A stretch of 12,703 bases of DNA from Betaproteobacteria bacterium (GCA_020047725.1 JAIFNM010000328.1:1-12703), one strand, 5' to 3'. Counted from the stretch's first letter, positions 1 through 7,737 are shown. Numbers and translations are program-made. Notes: a model not told the origin generated them from the sequence alone.

Positions 1-24
1 ATGATCGTAGATAAGTTTCCGCGC

Positions 25-77
25 GCGGTGGAGGACACCCCTGTTCCGCTACGCTCCACAGGGGTGTCCTCCACCGC
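25..77. repeat. Perfect 20-bp inverted repeat (hairpin)
   Basis: Arms at 25-44 (GCGGTGGAGGACACCCCTGT) and 58-77 are exact reverse complements, separated by a 13-nt loop (45-57). Neither strand has a T-run directly after the stem, so this is not a classic intrinsic terminator. It looks more like a dispersed extragenic palindrome or the footprint of a mobile element. It lies upstream of a truncated gene, so it may mark an old rearrangement boundary. The pairing is seen directly; the role is inference. Confidence 0.8.
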
Positions 78-93
78 AAAGGCAAGTGCAGAA

Positions 94-147
94 GCAACAA
101 CAAAGTCAAAAGCAACGACAACGTCAGAAGCAACGGCAACGTCAAAA
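94..147. repeat. Three tandem 18-bp repeats
   Basis: Units at 94-111, 112-129 and 130-147 share the pattern GCAACxxCAAxGTCAxAA with a few substitutions; a partial fourth unit begins at 148 (GCAAAA). An open frame runs through them (1-201, translating to a Lys/Ala/Thr/Ser-rich string), but the low complexity and lack of any family resemblance make it a poor gene candidate. I treat the stretch as non-coding simple-repeat DNA next to the 25-77 hairpin. Confidence 0.75.
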
Positions 148-253
148 GCAAAACCGGGGCAGCGCCGTCCAGCTGCAAGTGCAGTCGAATGTACAGCTTA
201 AACTGAGTCCATTACTGTCTTGACTCTGGGGTCCTCTTTAGACGACCCTGGGT

Positions 254-1225
254 TTGGGGTGTTCCCAGATGGGCGGCCTGTACCGTGAAACCTCGGCTGA
301 AGAAGTGGCCGGGGTATTCACGGCGGCCTGGACAGCGGGTATTCGCTACTTTGACACGGCGCCGTACTATGGTTACACCCGTTCCGAGCACATGCTCGGT
401 CAGCAATTGGTTGCACATTCCCGGGATAGCTACGTACTGAGCACCAAGGTAGGGCGCCTTATGCGGCCGGACGCTACGGTAAAACCTGGGGATGACGGTT
501 GGGCCAAACCGTATCCCTTTAGACCACACTTTGACTACAGCTATGATGGAGTAATGCGTTCGTTTGAAGACAGCCAGCAACGCTTGATGGTGGCGAGAAT
601 TGATATCCTTTACGTACACGATATAGGTCGATTCACTCACGCGGCTACTCATGATCACTATTGGACTCAACTCACAACAGGAGGGGGGTTCCGTGCTTTA
701 GATGAGTTGAGGCGATCCGGCCAAGTGACGGCGGTGGGCTTGGGAGTAAATGAATGGGAAGTAGTGCATGATGCCATGCAAGAATTTGATCTTGATTGCG
801 CGATGCTTGCTGGGCGCTATACCCTGTTGGAACAAAAATGCTTGACGACGCTCATGGACGAATGTCACCGCAACGGAACGGGCGTAGTTATTGCGGGTGT
901 TTTTAATTCGGGCATCTTAGCCGGAAACAACAAATTTAATTTTAATGATGCACCCGCGGAAATCGTTGAACGTGTGCGCTCGTTGAAAAGTGCCTGCGAT
1001 GAGTTTTCTGTGCCACTACCGGCAGCTGCGATTCAATTCCCGATGGCGCACCCGGCAGTAGTATCAAGCGTAGTTGGTATCAGAACTGACGCTCAGTTGA
1101 GGCAAAACCTTGAATGGCTTGAGACGGCCATCCCAGACACCTTGTGGCAGGCTCTACAGGACCGGGGCTTGATTGATCCAGCAGCGCCTGTTCCATGCAA
1201 TACCCAACAAAGTGGCATCGGCTGA
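254..1225 (+). CDS. Aldo/keto reductase, L-fucose/D-threo-aldose 1-dehydrogenase type, probably 5'-truncated
   Basis: NAD(P)-dependent oxidoreductase of the aldo/keto reductase superfamily. The long insert after the catalytic lysine and the YVHDIGR motif resemble L-fucose (D-threo-aldose) 1-dehydrogenases, which oxidise the sugar at C1 to a lactone. Counting from TTG 254, the catalytic tetrad is visible: Asp34 and Tyr39 in FDTAPYYG, Lys65 in LSTKVGR, His122 in YVHD. The C-terminus is complete (GLIDPAAPVP plus a short tail). The N-terminus is odd. The homologous frame extends back only to 242 (TTLGLGCSQMGGLY) and is closed by TAG at 239-241, so about 10-15 family residues and any ATG are missing. 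TTG 254 lies inside the first beta strand and has no ribosome binding site. I therefore think the gene is truncated or frameshifted and possibly dead. It converges on the DUF1349 gene. The family is sure; the fucose specificity is inference. Confidence 0.85.
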   Translation: MGCSQMGGLYRETSAEEVAGVFTAAWTAGIRYFDTAPYYGYTRSEHMLGQQLVAHSRDSYVLSTKVGRLMRPDATVKPGDDGWAKPYPFRPHFDYSYDGVMRSFEDSQQRLMVARIDILYVHDIGRFTHAATHDHYWTQLTTGGGFRALDELRRSGQVTAVGLGVNEWEVVHDAMQEFDLDCAMLAGRYTLLEQKCLTTLMDECHRNGTGVVIAGVFNSGILAGNNKFNFNDAPAEIVERVRSLKSACDEFSVPLPAAAIQFPMAHPAVVSSVVGIRTDAQLRQNLEWLETAIPDTLWQALQDRGLIDPAAPVPCNTQQSGIG

Positions 1226-1241
1226 TGCTTCTGTCGATTTC

Positions 1242-1260
1242 CCAAGGCAGATGTCCTTGG
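1242..1260. repeat. Small hairpin between convergent genes
   Basis: CCAAGG (1242-1247) and CCTTGG (1255-1260) form a 6-bp stem with a 7-nt loop between the stops of the convergent aldo/keto reductase and DUF1349 genes. No T-tract follows on either strand, so termination here is only possible, not shown. The hairpin sits inside a degenerate direct repeat (about 1220-1238 and 1259-1277). Confidence 0.4.
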
Positions 1261-1268
1261 CAGACGCC

Positions 1269-1874
1269 TCAGTCGATCGTCCTTGCATCGCCAATACTAG
1301 ATATTTCGAGATCGAATCTCTTAAAACGAACGATTGTCCCTTTTCCAACTGGGCACTGACCGACCACTCCAATCTTCACTATTCTCGGGGCATCCATGCC
1401 AAAGAACCTAACGAGAGTCCACTCGACCGCGTCAAGTGAATAATGGAAGCCAAAGCAATTGCCAGACCTGAGTATCCTTAAATACGGCTTGGCTGTTCCA
1501 ATCTTCTCCGATACGCAATCATCGGATACGTTCTTTGTCACAACGCTGACGATTGTTGGCGTCTGATTTACAAGCTCAAAACACAATTTTGCCCAATGTT
1601 TTTCGTCGACCATGACCATGATGCAACCAGAGTCATAGGCGTCGATCATATCAACATCTACTCTTGCAGTTAACGAGAAGTCGCCTTCTGCTTCGCAATA
1701 GAGAAACGGGGCAGAACTTCGAACATTCACCCCTGCGGGGTCTTGAAAAAAATCAGCCGATTCCGGAACATCTATTTGAAGTGATTCTTCAACGAACTCC
1801 CATGACAAGGGTTCGTTCATCCACGACAATCTAACATCCAGAGTCCGCCCGGTTGATTTCTCAAATAGATTCAC
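1269..1874 (-). CDS. DUF1349 domain protein (concanavalin-like beta-sandwich fold)
   Basis: A 201-residue protein that is essentially one DUF1349 domain. The family pattern is visible: SWMNEPLSW near residue 20, a FFQDPAGVNVRSSAPFLY stretch, EGDFSLTARVDVD, then GCIMVMVDEKHWAKLCFE, followed by beta strands up to RFKRFDLEI. DUF1349 proteins have a lectin/glucanase-like jelly-roll and often occur beside sugar-catabolism genes; some are fused to glycoside hydrolases. There is no signal peptide, so it is probably cytoplasmic. The start is GTG at 1874, preceded by AGAGGAA at good spacing. It lies 67 bp downstream of the AraC-type gene in the same direction, so the two may be cotranscribed. The biochemical role is unknown; binding or processing of a sugar is a guess from fold and context. 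Confidence 0.82.
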   Translation of the reverse strand: MNLFEKSTGRTLDVRLSWMNEPLSWEFVEESLQIDVPESADFFQDPAGVNVRSSAPFLYCEAEGDFSLTARVDVDMIDAYDSGCIMVMVDEKHWAKLCFELVNQTPTIVSVVTKNVSDDCVSEKIGTAKPYLRILRSGNCFGFHYSLDAVEWTLVRFFGMDAPRIVKIGVVGQCPVGKGTIVRFKRFDLEISSIGDARTID

Positions 1875-1941
1875 GTTGAAATTCCTCTGTCCTTTGTTAA
1901 GCCGGTCTTGCTCCGACTAGTTAGTTCTAGCTTTAGAGACG

Positions 1942-2895
1942 CTATGCCTGCGTAGCAACCGTCCGTGACTCGCTGGCCAGATTACCTCGTGAATCGAACG
2001 GTCCGTAACGAGCTACAGCGGATCGTCGATACTCTCTTGGTGTCACTCCCTTGATTTCGAGAAAACATCGGTTAAACCATGAGATATTGCTAAAGCCGAC
2101 CGCAAAACAGATGTCGGTGATCGGACGGTCGGTATTCAATAGCAAACTGCACGACTCACCGATGCGCATTTCGCACAGGTAGTCACTGAACCGTCGTCCG
2201 GTAATCTGGTTAAAGAAACGACTGAAGGAGCGCGGTTGCATATGCAGATAGGTGCAAGCAGATTCAAGCGTAATGTCAGTAGCCATGTTCAAACGCATGT
2301 AGGAGAGGACTTTGTTAATACGCATCACGTTTGTATCGCCAAGAACAGGCGAATAGGTTTGGCTACACAAGACGCGGCAATCCCCAATCTCGGCGAGGCT
2401 CTTCAGAATTTCCAGCAAACAAAGAAAACGCTCCGCGCCCGACAGGAATCTCAATCGGGTTATTTTCGCCAGCGTGGCTTCGCCATAGCTTAAAAACTCA
2501 ACTCCTTGCGCACCACGATTAAGTAATTCCTTAATCTCAGCCAAATCCGGGATGTCGAAGAAGCCCTGCCCAAACGAATCGAGCGTAAACTGAATAACAT
2601 GATCTTCCTGGGGCGGTTGATCAGGAGTCGCAATGCTGTGGCTGGTCCAATTATGAGGAAGATCGGGGCCTACCAGAACGAGGTGACCGGGGCTGAAAGG
2701 ACCAATGTAATCGCCCACCCAGGCGGTCCCTGACGCATGCTGAATGAGATGGATCTCATATTCCTTGTGGTGGTGCCAGACGCACTGAGGCCAGGGCCAC
2801 GGGTGGGCGATACAAGTAAAGGCCGATTCCGGCTCCTTGTGAACAATCTCAAGATTGGCCTTAGAATTTTCCGCTTTTTCGACTCGCTTGCCCAT
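1942..2895 (-). CDS. AraC/XylS-family transcriptional regulator
   Basis: A 317-residue protein with a cupin-like sensor domain (about residues 35-110; His-rich WHHHKEYEIHLI, then GHLVLVGPDLPHNW) and a C-terminal AraC-type DNA-binding domain (about 190-292). Both helix-turn-helix units are present: ITLESACTYLHMQPRSFSRFF (about 208-228) and PITDICFAVGFSNISWFNRCF (about 258-278), closed by GVTPREYR. AraC proteins with this layout usually sense a sugar or its catabolite and activate the neighbouring catabolic operon. It sits directly downstream of the two alcohol dehydrogenase genes and is the only regulator in the window, so it is the likely controller of the cluster (inference). The ATG at 2895 has no strong Shine-Dalgarno, but no better start is seen. 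The gap to the zinc ADH is 176 bp and may hold its own promoter; I see no clear terminator there. Confidence 0.93.
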   Translation of the reverse strand: MGKRVEKAENSKANLEIVHKEPESAFTCIAHPWPWPQCVWHHHKEYEIHLIQHASGTAWVGDYIGPFSPGHLVLVGPDLPHNWTSHSIATPDQPPQEDHVIQFTLDSFGQGFFDIPDLAEIKELLNRGAQGVEFLSYGEATLAKITRLRFLSGAERFLCLLEILKSLAEIGDCRVLCSQTYSPVLGDTNVMRINKVLSYMRLNMATDITLESACTYLHMQPRSFSRFFNQITGRRFSDYLCEMRIGESCSLLLNTDRPITDICFAVGFSNISWFNRCFLEIKGVTPREYRRSAVARYGPFDSRGNLASESRTVATQA

Positions 2896-3071
2896 TTTGG
2901 TTCGCCACTAAATGTTAAATGTGCTGCTCATTTATTCAACTCATGCACTCCTGAGATTCCGTTTTGTGTTCCTGAGCCTGACAGAGGTAGTTTACCCCGC
3001 CGCCGAGTTCAGTCCAGATTCTGCTTGTCTGTCGCGGATGAGGCCAAGCATACTCCATCCAGTCAGAACAT

Positions 3072-4097
3072 TTAAGCCGGCATATCGACCATAACCTTCA
3101 TGATCGACGCACCGTTTGTATCGATGTAGTGGTAAGCATCCGTCCACTCGGCAAACGAAAAATGCCTGGAGACCAGCGGCGCAATCTTGATCGACGAAGC
3201 CAACAGTCTTACCGCCTCTTCCCAGTCGTCACGCCAGTACATCATGCTTCCGGCCAGAACGATCTCGTGTTCACCAACAACGCCCATGTCGACCACGGGA
3301 GGTTTGCCGTAGACCCCGACGATGAGGACCATCCCGCCCTTTTCGATGGACTTGACGGCCGAGTCGAGCGAGGCTTCGACGCCAGCTGCTTCGAAGGCGA
3401 GATCAAAACCACCGTCGCCGAACGCGGCAGTAGTGGCCTCCTTGAGCGATTGCTGTGCGGTGTTGATGGCGAAATCGACACCACATTGTTTGGCAACCTC
3501 AAGTCGATGGTCGGCGATATCGGTGATTAGAACCTTGGCGGCGCCGCGTACTTTGGCGACTTGGGCGATCAGGTTCCCGATGGTTCCTGCACCAAGGACG
3601 ACTACATTGCGCCCGGTCAAATCGCCGGCGCGGTTGCAGGAGTGTACGGCAACGGAGACGGGTTCGACGAAAGCGCCTTGATCGGCGGAAAAATCGTCGG
3701 GGAGACGCACCAGTCGTTCCGCCGGGATGTTGTAGTACTCGCGACCGCAGCCATCCGCCTGAAAGCCACGTACCTTCAGGTTTTCGCAGATGTTGAAGCG
3801 ACCCTTCTTGCAGGGGTTACAGTGTCCGCAGACAATCTGCGGCAGTGCGGTCACCTTGCTACCGATTGGCGGGGCGCTGTCGACTCCAGATCCAACCGCC
3901 TCGACGACACCCATGAATTCGTGCCCTTGAATGACCGGGTACGGTGTAAAGGGATGCGAGCCGTGCCAGACGTGGATATCGGAGCCGCAAATGCCGATCT
4001 GCTGCACGTGAATTCCAACTTCCCCTGCGCCCGGTGGCGTTGCGGCGACATCATCGAAACGGATGCTTCCGGGCTTTTCCATTGTGGCTTGTTTCAT
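3072..4097 (-). CDS. Zinc-dependent alcohol/polyol dehydrogenase (MDR superfamily)
   Basis: A 341-residue medium-chain dehydrogenase related to sorbitol/threonine dehydrogenases; it oxidises a secondary hydroxyl with NAD(P)+. Counting from ATG 4097, catalytic zinc ligands Cys37 (GICGSDIH), His59 and Glu60 (GHE) are present, as are four structural-zinc cysteines at 90, 93, 96 and 104 (CGHCNPC...C). The Rossmann nucleotide motif is GAGTIG. I chose the start at 4097 rather than the in-frame ATG at 4115 because GGAGAG, a good ribosome binding site, lies just upstream of 4097 and inside the longer form. It follows the iron ADH gene after 117 bp that contain a dyad (4123-4148). The substrate is unknown; a sugar, sugar acid or polyol intermediate is likely from context. 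Confidence 0.93.
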   Translation of the reverse strand: MKQATMEKPGSIRFDDVAATPPGAGEVGIHVQQIGICGSDIHVWHGSHPFTPYPVIQGHEFMGVVEAVGSGVDSAPPIGSKVTALPQIVCGHCNPCKKGRFNICENLKVRGFQADGCGREYYNIPAERLVRLPDDFSADQGAFVEPVSVAVHSCNRAGDLTGRNVVVLGAGTIGNLIAQVAKVRGAAKVLITDIADHRLEVAKQCGVDFAINTAQQSLKEATTAAFGDGGFDLAFEAAGVEASLDSAVKSIEKGGMVLIVGVYGKPPVVDMGVVGEHEIVLAGSMMYWRDDWEEAVRLLASSIKIAPLVSRHFSFAEWTDAYHYIDTNGASIMKVMVDMPA

Positions 4098-4122
4098 GTC
4101 TAACTCTCCATACACTATTCAC

Positions 4123-4148
4123 ACGGTGCCAAAACCGGTTGGCACCGT
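4123..4148. promoter_or_regulatory. Dyad symmetry in the iron ADH / zinc ADH gap
   Basis: ACGGTGCC (4123-4130) pairs exactly with GGCACCGT (4141-4148) around AAAACCGGTT. The centre contains the self-complementary AACCGGTT, a core style common in LacI-type operators. As RNA it would be an 8-bp stem with a 10-nt loop, without a following U-run. It could be an operator, an mRNA processing or stability hairpin, or a weak attenuator. No LacI-type gene is in the window. The symmetry is seen; the function is inference. Confidence 0.45.
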
Positions 4149-4214
4149 CATTTCAACAATTAGCGGGCCCCGGTCGCAATCGATTCTTCCCTTTGGACGG
4201 TCGGAGAATTCGAT

Positions 4215-5378
4215 TCACCAACTCGCGTAAACGAGTGCCGACATATCTTCCGGGGTTGCGACCCGAGGATTGTTCTTGTAATCAGGCAACACCATGCAGG
4301 CCACCGTGAGTGCATCCAATTCCGTCTCGGGCACAGCTACGTCGCGTAGTTTCTGCGAGATACCAATCGCTTTGATGAATCCGGAAAGCAAGGCAGGGGC
4401 TAGAGCAGCGGCCTTGGCATCATCGAGTGATGCAGCGGTCGGATCCAATTGTCTGGCTAGCCAGGCAAACTGGTAAGGTGCCGCAGCCTGGGTGTATTCC
4501 ATAAACGCCGGATAAACGATGGCCAGCGACTGACCGTGAGCGACGTGCGGATACATTCCTCCGATAGCCATGCCCATGCCATGCGGCAGAGTTACGCCGG
4601 CACTGCGAATGCAAAGTCCGGCCAGAGAGTCTGCTAAAGCCATGTAATAACGCGCCTCGGTATCGTTGCCGTTGGCAACTGCTTTAGGGAGCCATTTCAG
4701 GACAAGAGAGATCGCCTCACGGGCCATCATTTCGATGTAAGGGTTGCAACCGGGGTGTATGAATGTCTCAAACGCATGCGTAAAAGCATCGAACCCCGTA
4801 AATGCTGTCATCCGTGGCGGAATGCTTGTCATCAGGTCGGGATCCACGATGGCGACCCGTGGCAAGACCATATCGTTATAGATTGCTGATTTGCAACGTT
4901 CGTCGGTTTTTGTTACCACTGCTACCTGGGTCAGCTGCGAACCGGTGCCTGACGTGGTTGTAACGGCCACCACCGGCAAGGTTGCGCTGGTTGGTTGAGT
5001 TTCGCGGAACCAGAGGTAGTCCCAGCAGGTATCCGTGTGCGTGGCTTCTACCGCGATTGCTTTTGCGCCATCCATGCTCGAACCGCCGCCAAGACCGAGC
5101 ACGACCTGCGCGCCGAATGAGCGAGCTGCTTCTGCCCCGCCGGTGATCTGGTCGGTAGTTGGGTTGACCCCGATTCCAGAATACCACTTGCTCTCAACCC
5201 CCGACGCAGCGAGGATCGCTTTTACGCGAACCACAAGTATTTCCAGCCAGGGTTCTGAGGCCGTGGTCACAATCAGACACTTGGTCCCATACCGGCGGCA
5301 CACTGCGCCGGCCTCTTCTATTTTCCCAGATCCGAACTTGATCTCGGTCGGCAGTTGCCAGTCGAATGTTTTCGCCAT
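4215..5378 (-). CDS. Iron-containing alcohol dehydrogenase (lactaldehyde reductase-like)
   Basis: A 387-residue group III alcohol dehydrogenase. NAD-binding motif GGGSSMDGAKA (about 97-107) and TTTSGTGSQ (about 140-148) are intact. Metal ligands are recognisable: Asp197 and His201 in FDAFTHAFE, His266 in TLPHGMGMA, and His281 in YPHVAHGQ. The second histidine usual in the HxMAH motif of FucO-like enzymes is Met270 here. Family members include L-1,2-propanediol oxidoreductase (FucO), which reduces the lactaldehyde made from fucose and rhamnose. That role would suit this locus but is not proved by sequence. ATG 5378 is preferred over the adjacent GTG 5381 because AAGGAA lies 7 nt upstream of the ATG. 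It follows the binding-protein gene by about 130 bp containing a strong hairpin and precedes the zinc ADH. Confidence 0.93.
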   Translation of the reverse strand: MAKTFDWQLPTEIKFGSGKIEEAGAVCRRYGTKCLIVTTASEPWLEILVVRVKAILAASGVESKWYSGIGVNPTTDQITGGAEAARSFGAQVVLGLGGGSSMDGAKAIAVEATHTDTCWDYLWFRETQPTSATLPVVAVTTTSGTGSQLTQVAVVTKTDERCKSAIYNDMVLPRVAIVDPDLMTSIPPRMTAFTGFDAFTHAFETFIHPGCNPYIEMMAREAISLVLKWLPKAVANGNDTEARYYMALADSLAGLCIRSAGVTLPHGMGMAIGGMYPHVAHGQSLAIVYPAFMEYTQAAAPYQFAWLARQLDPTAASLDDAKAAALAPALLSGFIKAIGISQKLRDVAVPETELDALTVACMVLPDYKNNPRVATPEDMSALVYASW

Positions 5379-5437
5379 CACAAATTTCCTTCAAAAAAAC
5401 CACAAAATCATGCTGTAACCGTGATTTTTGAGCGAAG

Positions 5438-5469
5438 CAGGCCCGCCACACCGGAATACGGCGGGCCTG
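5438..5469 (-). terminator. GC-rich stem-loop after the binding-protein gene
   Basis: CAGGCCCGCC (5438-5447) pairs perfectly with GGCGGGCCTG (5460-5469), giving a 10-bp GC-rich stem with a 12-nt loop, about 37 nt past the binding-protein stop on the minus strand. The sequence after it (CTTCGCTCAAAAATC) is not a proper U-tract. It is therefore more likely a 3'-end stabilising hairpin or partial attenuator, as often found after binding-protein genes that need high expression, than a full terminator. The downstream dehydrogenase may be partly read through. Confidence 0.55.
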
Positions 5470-5505
5470 GGATCAGACCAAAAAGCGGTGGGGGTGCTAG
5501 CGCCG

Positions 5506-6498
5506 TTAGAGCTTCGGCGGCTTGGCGAGAGTCTTCAGTGCGGCGTCGCCCTTCAGCAGAATGGCAACACCGGTGTCGAGGTCCGAAGACGGAACATTGC
5601 CGAAACCAGGCTGGTTCATGTTGTCAAACTGTGTCTTGTGAGCAGCTGAATAGAGCATGTGGAATGACATGACGCCCATCATGTAGGGATTCTGGGCAAC
5701 CGTACCGACAAGCTCACCGCGCTCGACCATCTGCAGAATCGGCACGTCGATCGCGAAGCCCATGACTTGTACCTTGTTGTCACCCTTGTCGCGTCCGACA
5801 TTGCGTGCGGCAGCAGCAGCGCCGGTAGCCGGATTGCCGTGTGCGCAGAAGATGCCGTTGATTTCCGGATTGGCCTGGAGCATCGCTGTGTTGACCGTTT
5901 CGGCCTTCTGCAGATCGCCTTCGTCGTTTACCTTCACGACAACCTTGGCTCCCGGAGCAGCCTTGGCCAGACCGGCTTCAAAACCGGCGATGCGACCATT
6001 GATCGAATCAAGACCCGGAATCATCGAAATGCCGATGCGGCCCTTGTCGCCGAGCAACTTGCCCATCTTCAGGCCGGCCTGATAGCCTGCATTGTAGTGG
6101 TTGGTACCAACAAACAGCAGACGCTTGCTCTTTGGCGAATCCGAGTCAAACGTAACGATCGGAACGCCCTTGGCGATTCCCTTGTCGATTGAGGACACCA
6201 GCGTGTTTGCATCACCGGCCGTAACCGCGACGCCCTTTACGCCCTTGGCCACCAGTTGGTCAACCGCACGCGCTTCGGCGGAAGCATCCCAATCGGCCGG
6301 ACCTTGAAGTTCGGTCTTGGCGCCAACGGTCTTGGCCGCATCCTGGAAACCGGCATACGCCCAGTTGAAAAACTCCGAACCTTTCAGAAACACTACCATG
6401 CCGTAGGTTTCTTCTGCAGCTCTGGCTGGAGCACTTGCGATTCCGCACAAAACGATTGCTGCGGAAACAGAAACGACTAACTTCTTGAGCATTGCCAT
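5506..6498 (-). CDS. Periplasmic sugar-binding protein of a CUT2-type ABC importer
   Basis: A 330-residue solute-binding protein of the periplasmic-binding-protein type I (RbsB-like) fold. A typical Sec signal peptide opens it (MAMLKKL, hydrophobic core, then APARA-AEE; likely cleavage after residue 27). The mature part follows the RbsB plan: GSEFFNWAYAGFQDAAK, AVDQLVAKGVKGVAVTA, GVPIVTFDSD, LLFVGTNHYNAGYQAG, GIFCAHGNPATGAAAAA and GTVAQNPYMMG. It should capture the sugar in the periplasm and deliver it to the two permeases encoded upstream. ATG 6498 is chosen over the upstream in-frame ATG 6534 because GAGGAGG sits 8 nt before 6498 and the signal peptide starts there. It is 175 bp downstream of the second permease. 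The ligand is unknown; a pentose or deoxyhexose is likely. Confidence 0.95.
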   Translation of the reverse strand: MAMLKKLVVSVSAAIVLCGIASAPARAAEETYGMVVFLKGSEFFNWAYAGFQDAAKTVGAKTELQGPADWDASAEARAVDQLVAKGVKGVAVTAGDANTLVSSIDKGIAKGVPIVTFDSDSPKSKRLLFVGTNHYNAGYQAGLKMGKLLGDKGRIGISMIPGLDSINGRIAGFEAGLAKAAPGAKVVVKVNDEGDLQKAETVNTAMLQANPEINGIFCAHGNPATGAAAAARNVGRDKGDNKVQVMGFAIDVPILQMVERGELVGTVAQNPYMMGVMSFHMLYSAAHKTQFDNMNQPGFGNVPSSDLDTGVAILLKGDAALKTLAKPPKL

Positions 6499-6673
6499 AT
6501 CAACATCCTCCTCAGACCTTCCAATAATCCGCACCCCTTCGGGACGGCTCCAATACAGACGTCGGTCAAAGAATCGACGTCAGTAACCTTCACAAACGCG
6601 CAACCGTGATTCAGATGGGCGCATTTCTAAACAAAGACAGCCTACAAAATCCATGCATTACTCAGCTGGAGCG

Positions 6674-7717
6674 TCACGCTCGCTGCTCTGCCATGTTCGC
6701 TTTGGGGTAACCCCCGGATTCATCCAGTTTCATTTGCTTGGCGCTCAACACCGCTCGGGCGTTCTTGCGTTCGATGTACTTGCTGAACAGGATTGCGATC
6801 AGCAACATCAGACCGTTCACCGCGTCGTACCAGAACGTGTTGATGCCGGATGAAACAAACGCGTTGTGCACTACGGCCAGAAAGGCGATTCCAAGCACGG
6901 TGCCAAAGACGTTGCCGCTGCCACCATTAACGTCGGCACCACCGATGGCCACCGCCGCGATCGCCTTTAGTTCCGACAGATTCCCGTGACTCCAGTGGGC
7001 CGCGCCGTACTGGGCTGCCGCCATGATGCCGGCGATTCCGGCCAGCAATGCGGACAGCATGTAGACGACCGTCTTCACCTGCTCAACCTTGACGCCGGAC
7101 AGACGAGCCGCGCGTTCGCCACCGCCGATGAAATAGAGCTGGCGGAAGTAAGGGTGATTCTTGAGCAGATAGCCCAAGGTAATCGCTGCGAAGAGAAAGA
7201 AGACAATCGGTAGGTTGATTCCGAAAAATGTGCCCTGGCCGAGAAACAGAAAATCGTCGGAAAAACCTGCGATTGACTTGCCGTTGGTGATAGCCAGGTT
7301 GATACCCCGCAGTGTCAGCATCATGCCCATGGTGATCACCATCGGATGTACGCGCAGAACGTTGATCAAGGTTGCATTGATCAAACCGATGCCGAGGCAT
7401 AGCGCCAACGTGATAAGAACCGCAGGAAAGATCGGCAATCCAGCTTCAATCATCAGCTTGGCAACGATGATTTCGGCAAAGGGAAACACGGCGCTGACCG
7501 AAAGATCGATGCCGCCGCCAATGATGACGAAGGTCATTCCAATCGCCATGATTCCCTCGAAGATCAGGTTCATCGCCATCACTTCCATATTTGCCGCCGA
7601 CAGGAAATTGCCGTTCATAACCTGCATCGTGATTCCGATCAGCAGGATGATGACTGTCAGCCCAACGGCTTGCAGCACCGAACCGGTCTTAAGTTTCTTC
7701 TTCAGGGTTGTGAGCAT
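6674..7717 (-). CDS. CUT2-type sugar ABC transporter permease (second permease)
   Basis: A 347-residue inner-membrane protein of the BPD_transp_2 (RbsC-like) family. It has about eight to ten hydrophobic segments beginning at VLQAVGLTVIILLIGITM. Family motifs are present: IIGGGIDLSVSAVF near residue 70, HPMVITMGMMLTLRG, and the cytoplasmic coupling region GGGERAARLSGVKVEQVK followed by IAAVAIGGADVNGGSGNVFGT. The C-terminal tail after residue 320 is hydrophilic. It lies about 20 bp downstream of the ATPase gene, clearly in the same operon. It probably pairs with the 330-residue permease (9230-10222) as a heterodimer, unlike the RbsC homodimer of E. coli. Confidence 0.95.
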   Translation of the reverse strand: MLTTLKKKLKTGSVLQAVGLTVIILLIGITMQVMNGNFLSAANMEVMAMNLIFEGIMAIGMTFVIIGGGIDLSVSAVFPFAEIIVAKLMIEAGLPIFPAVLITLALCLGIGLINATLINVLRVHPMVITMGMMLTLRGINLAITNGKSIAGFSDDFLFLGQGTFFGINLPIVFFLFAAITLGYLLKNHPYFRQLYFIGGGERAARLSGVKVEQVKTVVYMLSALLAGIAGIMAAAQYGAAHWSHGNLSELKAIAAVAIGGADVNGGSGNVFGTVLGIAFLAVVHNAFVSSGINTFWYDAVNGLMLLIAILFSKYIERKNARAVLSAKQMKLDESGGYPKANMAEQRA

Positions 7718-7737
7718 GGTCGTGGTCTCGTTTCAAG

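Noticed and set aside
94..147. CRISPR array
   Set aside because: The units are only 18 bp, directly tandem and without spacers, and no cas gene is present.
1..201. Open frame of 66 codons rich in Lys, Ala, Thr and Ser
   Set aside because: It is produced by the hairpin and the 18-bp tandem repeats, is low complexity, and has no ribosome site or family resemblance.
212..670. 152-codon minus-strand frame
   Set aside because: It lies antisense within the well-supported aldo/keto reductase gene and has no recognisable motifs.
3561..4103. 180-codon plus-strand frame
   Set aside because: It is the antisense shadow of the zinc alcohol dehydrogenase, whose zinc and NAD motifs are intact on the minus strand.
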